From: Paraburkholderia sp. Ac-20340
Lineage (GTDB): Bacteria; Pseudomonadota; Gammaproteobacteria; Burkholderiales; Burkholderiaceae
DNA: 64,000 nucleotides
Direction of reading: 5' to 3'
NCBI RefSeq assembly: GCF_017104965.1
Contig: NZ_JAAGPR010000003.1
Coordinates: 1-64,000, forward strand
Shown here: piece after piece, positions 59,674 through 64,000 of the stretch
Layout: every line of letters starts with the position of its first letter
Numbering within the stretch: the stretch's first letter is position 1
The notes under the pieces: generated by a model
What the model was told of the DNA's origin: nothing
The model's database searches: none
Seen by the model: only the letters and a program-made list of their open reading frames with translations
Program-made: the position numbers and the translations under genes

Positions 59674-62600
59674 GACTAGAAAGAATTCAAGGCGCAGGCG
59701 GCGGAGGCAGCAGCGGCGGCGGTGGTGGTGTCGAATCGCCCGATAGCCTGCATTCAATCGCGTATGCGCGCGTGCTCGATGTAATCAGCGAAGGCGAGAT
59801 TGTTGGCCTGGTTAATGGGCTTCAATCCGTCACGTTTGACGGAACGCCGATTCTCAACAGCGACGGCACAGTAAATTTTCAGAATTATTCCGTCGATACG
59901 CGAACGGGTACGGTTGACCAGGAATATTTGTCTGGGTTTCCGTCCGTAGAAAATGAAACATCTATCGGTGTCGCGCTGACTAGCGATGATCCTTGGGTGC
60001 AGGAAGTATCGAATCTTTCGCTGTCCGCCGTGCGTATCCGGTTCGGGGTTCCGGCGCTCGAACAGACCAACACTTCGACCGGCGACATTACCGGTTACCG
60101 CATTGAATACGCAATCGACCTTGCGACGGACGGCGGATCATACAGCGAAGTCGTAACGGGCGCATTCGACGGCAAGACTACTTCGCTTTACGAACGCTCG
60201 ATCCGCGTTGATCTTCCCACGGCCACAACCGGATGGCTTGTCCGCGTGCGACGCGTCACGCCAAACGCGCACAATTCGTATATCTCCGATACGGTCAATA
60301 TCGAAGCGATCACAGAGATTATTGATAAGAAGCTGCGCTATCCGAATAGTGCGCTTGTGGGGATGCAGTTCGACGCGAAGACGTTCAGCAACGTTCCCAC
60401 TCGTGCATATTATGTGCGCGGTCGCATTGTCTCTATCCCGTCGAATTACAACGCGGACAATCGGACGTACACAGGAACATGGGACGGAACCTTCGTTCCG
60501 GGTTGGACGAATAATCCGGCTTGGATCTTCTATGACCTGGTGCAGAACGATCGCTTCGGCGGTGGCAAGTTTATTGACGCTAGTTCGCTCGACAAATGGT
60601 CGCTGTACGAAATCGCGCAATACTGTGATGAGGAAGTAGACGACCTGAAGGGCGGCACAGAACCGCGCTTCACCTGCAACGTTGCTATCACGTCGCAGGC
60701 TGACGCGTTCAAGGTCTTGCAGGATATCGCCGGTATCTTTCGCGGACAGGCGTATTGGGGCGCGGGTAGCGTGGTTGCGTCGGCTGATATGCCGATGGAC
60801 CCCAGCTTCGTATATACACAGGCGAACGTCATTGACGGCAAATTCACCTATGCCGGTTCGGAACGTAAGTCACGCTATACCGCAGCACAGATTAGCTGGA
60901 ATGACCCAGCGAACCAGGGTAAAGCGGCTGTTGAGTATGTCCAGGACGATGACGGCCTAGCGCGTTACGGTCTGGTTAAAGCGGCTATTACGGCCTTTGG
61001 TTGCACGTCGCAAGGGCAGGCGCGCCGCCTGGCAAACTGGACGCTCGCAACGTCGCGACTCGAAACCCAGACCGTAACCTTTTCGGTTGGTCTGGACGGC
61101 ATCCTGTGTTCGCCTGGCGATGTAATCGCAATCGCTGACGCCTACAAGGCCGGGCGACGCTTCGGCGGTCGTATCAAGTCGATGACGGATACAACCGTTG
61201 TGCTCGACAAGGCGGCAACCGTCAAAGTCGGTGACACGCTGTCTGTAATCATGCCTACCGGCTTGGCAGAACAGCGCACGGTAGATTCGTTCGACGGAAG
61301 CACGATCACGGTTACGACCGCGTTTGATGACGTGGGCGTGCCTGGCGCGGTCTGGATGATCGAATCGACCGACCTGGTATCACAGCTTTTTCGCGTGACC
61401 GATATCGCGGAAAGTGACGATAACGGGCAGATCAGCTACGAGGTTACGGCGGTTACGCACGAACCCGGCAAATATGACTTGATCGACAACGGCGCGCAGA
61501 TTCAAACGCGACCCGTGACAGTCATTCCGCCTTCGACACAAGCGCCGCCGACCGCCGTTACGATTTCATCGAATCTCGTATTGGATCAGGGTATCCAGTA
61601 CAACACGATGACGATTGCATGGGACCGTCCGGCCAATGCTGTGACGTTCTCTGTTGAGTGGCGCAAGGATAACGGCCAATGGGTTACGGCAGGTTCGGCA
61701 CTCGCTGGGACTTCGGTTGACGTTCAAGGCGTCTATAGCGGGCTGTACGAAGCCCGCGTAAGGGCAATCAACAGCCTGGGCGCAACGTCGATCCCTACAA
61801 CGTCCGACCCTACGACACTGGCAGGGAAGACCGGCGCGCCGCCTGTAGTGTCGTTCCTGAATGCTTCGACGAATCAGGTATTCGCGATTGAACTGGATTG
61901 GGGATTCCCCGCTGACGGTTCCGCGAACGATTCAGCTTATACGGAAATTTGCTACAGCAAAACGGCTTCGATTGCTGACGCAACCACACTTAGCAATTAC
62001 GCGTATCCCACGAACGCGGCGCACTTGCTGGGATTGGCTGCGGGCCAGTCGCTTTTCTTCTGGGCGCGCCTGGTAGATCGCAGCGGCAACATTGGCGCGT
62101 GGTATCCAGACGGTGCGGGCGTCAATGGTCAATCGAGCAGCAGCGCAAGCGATATCCTGAATCAGATCGCGAGCGCGACGGCTGACGAAGTGGCGGGTTC
62201 GTTGCTCGCGCCGATCCAACAGATTCCGGGCCTTACAGATCAGGTGGGGCAGCTTCAGACCGATTTGAACGGTCTAGGCGACATTGATTGGGATACTCTC
62301 CAGGAAGAAATCCAGGCTATCCAGAATGCCGACCTTGCCGGGTTGACTACGGACGTTGGCGAACTAATGGGCGAGGTCTTCCCAGAGTTGGCCGGGGATG
62401 ACGGGGTATGGGCTGGCGATGACGGCGTATACGTTGGCGCTGTCTCTATCCAGTCGCAGTACGAAGGCGCGGACCTTGCACTATCCCAGCGTATCGACGG
62501 GTTGGCGGCCGCCGTCAACGATGCTTCGAATGCGGCCGCATCAATCGTCACTGAAGCGCAGGCGCGAGCGGACGCGGATAGCGCACTGTCAGAGCAGATT

Positions 62601-63413
62601 ACCGCGCTACAGGCGACGTTCCAAACCGATAACGATACGCTTTCCGCACAGATTCAGCAGGAAGCGAGCGCGCGAGCGGACGCAGACCAGGCGACAGCTT
62701 CCCAGCTTTCCGACCTGGAAGCGAAAGTTAATACCGACATTGCCGCGCAGATTTCGGACGAAGCAACCGCGCGAGCGGACGCAGATAGCGCGCTGGCCAG
62801 CGACATTACAACGCTTCAGGCGAAGACGGCTGACGACCTGTCCGCAGCCGTGCAGAGTGTACAGAGCGCTTACACGACCGCAGACACTGCGTTGGGCGAA
62901 CGTATCGACACAGTGCAGGCAACGGCAGGGGACGCTTCTAGCGCTGTCCAAACTCTTTCGCAGTCCTACGCGGATTTGAGCGGCAAGGTCAATGCGACGT
63001 ATTCGGTACGCGTGCAGACCACAAGCGGCGGCACGTCATACGCGGCAGGGTTCGAGCTACAGGCGGACGGTTCCGGCCAATCTGAAATGGTCGTATCCGC
63101 TCAAAAGTTTGTGGTCATTGATGACGGATCGACCAACAACGCGAATTCGCCGTTCGCGATCCAGGGCGGACAGACGTTTATCAACAGCGCGTTTATCCAG
63201 AACGGAACGATTGTCGATGCAATGATCGGCGGACAGATCAAATCGACTTCGATCAATTCGCAGGGTAACCCGGCTTGGTTACTGGACAAGTCCGGCAACT
63301 TCTACATTTACGGGACAGGCGGCGGTAACGCTCGCATGGAAATCACAAACAACCGAATCGCGATGTTTGACGGAAACGGCACTTTGCGTATCGACATTAA
63401 CGCGACGGGCTAA
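59670..63413 (+). CDS. Host-specificity tail tip protein J-like
   Basis: A 1247-residue central tail-tip protein. An N-terminal Gly/Ser-rich segment (residues about 8-18) precedes the conserved DSLHSIAYARVLDVISEGEI hub region. The baseplate-hub-like domains (to about 600) contain VQNDRFGGGKFID and RYTAAQISWNDP. A fibronectin III-like domain lies at about 620-720, and a helical repeat region at about 865-1105 carries three ARADAD motifs. A C-terminal beta region (DUF1983-like) ends IDINATG. J determines receptor contact in lambda; here a separate fibre gene also exists. Coupled to I and to the next gene by four- and one-base overlaps. Confidence 0.94.
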   Translation: MRLERIQGAGGGGSSGGGGGVESPDSLHSIAYARVLDVISEGEIVGLVNGLQSVTFDGTPILNSDGTVNFQNYSVDTRTGTVDQEYLSGFPSVENETSIGVALTSDDPWVQEVSNLSLSAVRIRFGVPALEQTNTSTGDITGYRIEYAIDLATDGGSYSEVVTGAFDGKTTSLYERSIRVDLPTATTGWLVRVRRVTPNAHNSYISDTVNIEAITEIIDKKLRYPNSALVGMQFDAKTFSNVPTRAYYVRGRIVSIPSNYNADNRTYTGTWDGTFVPGWTNNPAWIFYDLVQNDRFGGGKFIDASSLDKWSLYEIAQYCDEEVDDLKGGTEPRFTCNVAITSQADAFKVLQDIAGIFRGQAYWGAGSVVASADMPMDPSFVYTQANVIDGKFTYAGSERKSRYTAAQISWNDPANQGKAAVEYVQDDDGLARYGLVKAAITAFGCTSQGQARRLANWTLATSRLETQTVTFSVGLDGILCSPGDVIAIADAYKAGRRFGGRIKSMTDTTVVLDKAATVKVGDTLSVIMPTGLAEQRTVDSFDGSTITVTTAFDDVGVPGAVWMIESTDLVSQLFRVTDIAESDDNGQISYEVTAVTHEPGKYDLIDNGAQIQTRPVTVIPPSTQAPPTAVTISSNLVLDQGIQYNTMTIAWDRPANAVTFSVEWRKDNGQWVTAGSALAGTSVDVQGVYSGLYEARVRAINSLGATSIPTTSDPTTLAGKTGAPPVVSFLNASTNQVFAIELDWGFPADGSANDSAYTEICYSKTASIADATTLSNYAYPTNAAHLLGLAAGQSLFFWARLVDRSGNIGAWYPDGAGVNGQSSSSASDILNQIASATADEVAGSLLAPIQQIPGLTDQVGQLQTDLNGLGDIDWDTLQEEIQAIQNADLAGLTTDVGELMGEVFPELAGDDGVWAGDDGVYVGAVSIQSQYEGADLALSQRIDGLAAAVNDASNAAASIVTEAQARADADSALSEQITALQATFQTDNDTLSAQIQQEASARADADQATASQLSDLEAKVNTDIAAQISDEATARADADSALASDITTLQAKTADDLSAAVQSVQSAYTTADTALGERIDTVQATAGDASSAVQTLSQSYADLSGKVNATYSVRVQTTSGGTSYAAGFELQADGSGQSEMVVSAQKFVVIDDGSTNNANSPFAIQGGQTFINSAFIQNGTIVDAMIGGQIKSTSINSQGNPAWLLDKSGNFYIYGTGGGNARMEITNNRIAMFDGNGTLRIDINATG
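62562..62782 (+). repeat. Triple repeat within J encoding ARADAD helices
   Basis: The 14-base sequence GCGCGAGCGGACGC occurs exactly at 62562-62575, 62670-62683 and 62769-62782, spaced 108 and 99 bases, all in frame. Each copy opens a repeat of roughly 33-36 residues (E-A-x-A-R-A-D-A-D, then a helix with L-x-A-x). This suggests tandem duplication of a trimeric coiled-coil segment. Confidence 0.85.
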
Positions 63414-63670
63414 TGGCTTATTTCAGACTTTATAACGCGGACGGTTCTTTACAGGTTGATCTATCGAACCGTCTTACGCGCTTTATCGGCGCTGTGGCTG
63501 TTTCCGGTACAGGTTCGATTGCGGTTCCGGTGCTCGACGGGGGAACCGCGTGGGCGTCACTGCATGCTGATTCGTCGGTAGTGGTGAGCGCGCAAGCGTC
63601 CGTTAGTGGAAATGTGGTTTCCTGGAATATCTTCGAAGGAAGCGCGATCCTGGTTTATGGCGAGTATTGA
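63413..63670 (+). CDS. Small J-distal protein of unknown function
   Basis: An 85-residue protein starting one base inside the J stop (TAATGG). It opens MAYFRLYNADGSLQVDLSNR and is beta-rich (SGTGSIAVPVL, SSVVVSAQASVSG). No signal peptide or membrane helix is seen. The start resembles that of the following gene (MAYIKIINDSGSRL), so the two may be paralogous small virion proteins at the tail tip. Function unknown. Confidence 0.75.
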   Translation: MAYFRLYNADGSLQVDLSNRLTRFIGAVAVSGTGSIAVPVLDGGTAWASLHADSSVVVSAQASVSGNVVSWNIFEGSAILVYGEY

Positions 63671-63673
63671 CGA

Positions 63674-64000
63674 ATGGCCTACATAAAAATTATCAACGAT
63701 TCCGGTTCGCGCTTGCTCGATGACAGTTACCAGAATATGGCGGTGCAGTCATCGGGCACGGTGACGACCGGCTACACGACAACGGACGCAACCGACTATT
63801 ACCCAGGCGATTACCCGTCACGCGGGGCAATCGCTCGAATCTATATCAACAATGATGCGGGCGCGTATCCGTTGGTTGGCGTTCGTTCGGGGACTCCGGT
63901 TGCGGTGGAGCGCTACACGAACGGCGGTCAAACCGTCTTTCTATTCCGCACGACCGACCCCGCATCTTTTCAGTATTGGGTTTTTGCCGTGCCGAACGCA
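63674..64000 (+). CDS. J-distal protein, 5' part (cut by window edge)
   Basis: The first 109 codons of an open frame starting 3 bases after the previous stop: MAYIKIINDSGSRLLDDSYQ, then SGTVTTGYTTTDATDYYPG and IARIYINNDAGAYPLVGVR. It is Thr/Tyr-rich and beta-like, resembling a small tail-tip or fibre-associated protein. The frame is still open at 64000. N-terminal similarity to the preceding gene suggests duplication. No family recognised. Confidence 0.7.
   Translation, partial: MAYIKIINDSGSRLLDDSYQNMAVQSSGTVTTGYTTTDATDYYPGDYPSRGAIARIYINNDAGAYPLVGVRSGTPVAVERYTNGGQTVFLFRTTDPASFQYWVFAVPNA

Larger units (their letters stand above)
38099..64000. mobile_element. Siphophage prophage integrated at tRNA-Leu (left part)
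   Basis: From the tRNA 3' end to the window edge the genes form a lambda/HK97-type temperate phage: integrase, small HTH protein, RepL, cargo genes, HNH, terminase, portal, protease, HK97 capsid, connectors, tail tube, frameshifted chaperones, tape measure, M-L-K-I-J and small J-distal genes. All structural genes are full length and in frame, so the element looks intact so far. Base composition is visibly lower in GC than the host genes. The attL core should lie in the tRNA 3' part; attR, lysis and any repressor would be to the right of 64000. Confidence 0.95.

Noticed and set aside
38099..64000. CRISPR array, diversity-generating retroelement or insertion sequence inside the prophage
   Set aside because: I saw no regularly spaced repeats of 25-40 bases, no reverse transcriptase gene and no transposase or terminal inverted repeats of an IS.

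Overview
The window looks like chromosomal DNA of a Burkholderiaceae bacterium (Burkholderia sensu lato: Paraburkholderia, Caballeronia or a close relative), with a lambda/HK97-type siphophage prophage in its right-hand 26 kb. Reasons for the host call are the very GC-rich coding, the phaA-phaB-phaR polyhydroxyalkanoate cluster, a RisS/RisA-type (EnvZ/OmpR) pair, mfd facing ispD-ispF, and a stand-alone hpnD beside tRNA-Leu. The genus is inferred from general family knowledge; no search was run.

Host part, 1-38.1 kb. Positions 1-1.8 kb hold the end of the PHA operon (phaA 3' end, phaB, phaR). Then follow rimO with a PfkB sugar kinase (probably kdgK) and a lipoprotein. At 5.1-7.4 kb a KfrA-like coiled-coil DNA-binding protein diverges from a chromosomal tyrosine recombinase across an AT-rich palindromic region. 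Next come metC, serB, a LigD-type polymerase domain with no ligase, a small secreted protein, the FetAB exporter and an AsmA-family protein. Positions 17.2-21.7 kb hold three signalling genes (membrane kinase, Rcp-type receiver, REC-PAS-kinase-REC hybrid) with no DNA-binding output. Then follow mscL, argE, mfd, ispD-ispF, an acyltransferase, a 2-Cys peroxiredoxin, the OmpR/EnvZ-type pair, an exported DUF1800/DUF1501 pair, hpnD and tRNA-Leu(UAG).

Prophage part, 38.1 kb to the end. The integrase gene starts 155 bases past tRNA-Leu, which is intact up to its encoded CCA, so the tRNA 3' end is the likely attL. The right end lies outside the window. The early region is very short: integrase, a 70-residue helix-turn-helix protein, about 0.8 kb of apparently non-coding DNA rich in inverted repeats, and a RepL-family replication initiator. 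No CI-like repressor, antiterminator, recombinase or helicase is visible. Two leftward cargo genes follow: an unknown 258-residue protein and an Mrr-type restriction nuclease. The late module runs rightward: HNH, TerS, TerL, portal, ClpP-like protease, HK97 capsid, connectors, tail tube, G/GT chaperones with a classical A AAA AAC slippery site, gp10-like protein, tape measure, then lambda-like M, L, K, I and J. A large receptor-binding fibre gene sits between M and L, and two small J-distal genes close the window. Lysis genes are not in view and would be expected to the right.

The observations I rate highest are the repL-only early region with its dense operator-like repeats, the leftward cargo pair, the GT frameshift site, the ligase-less LigD polymerase, the KfrA/recombinase pair, and three short tandem duplications (13, 13 and 14 bp units) at or between chromosomal gene ends.
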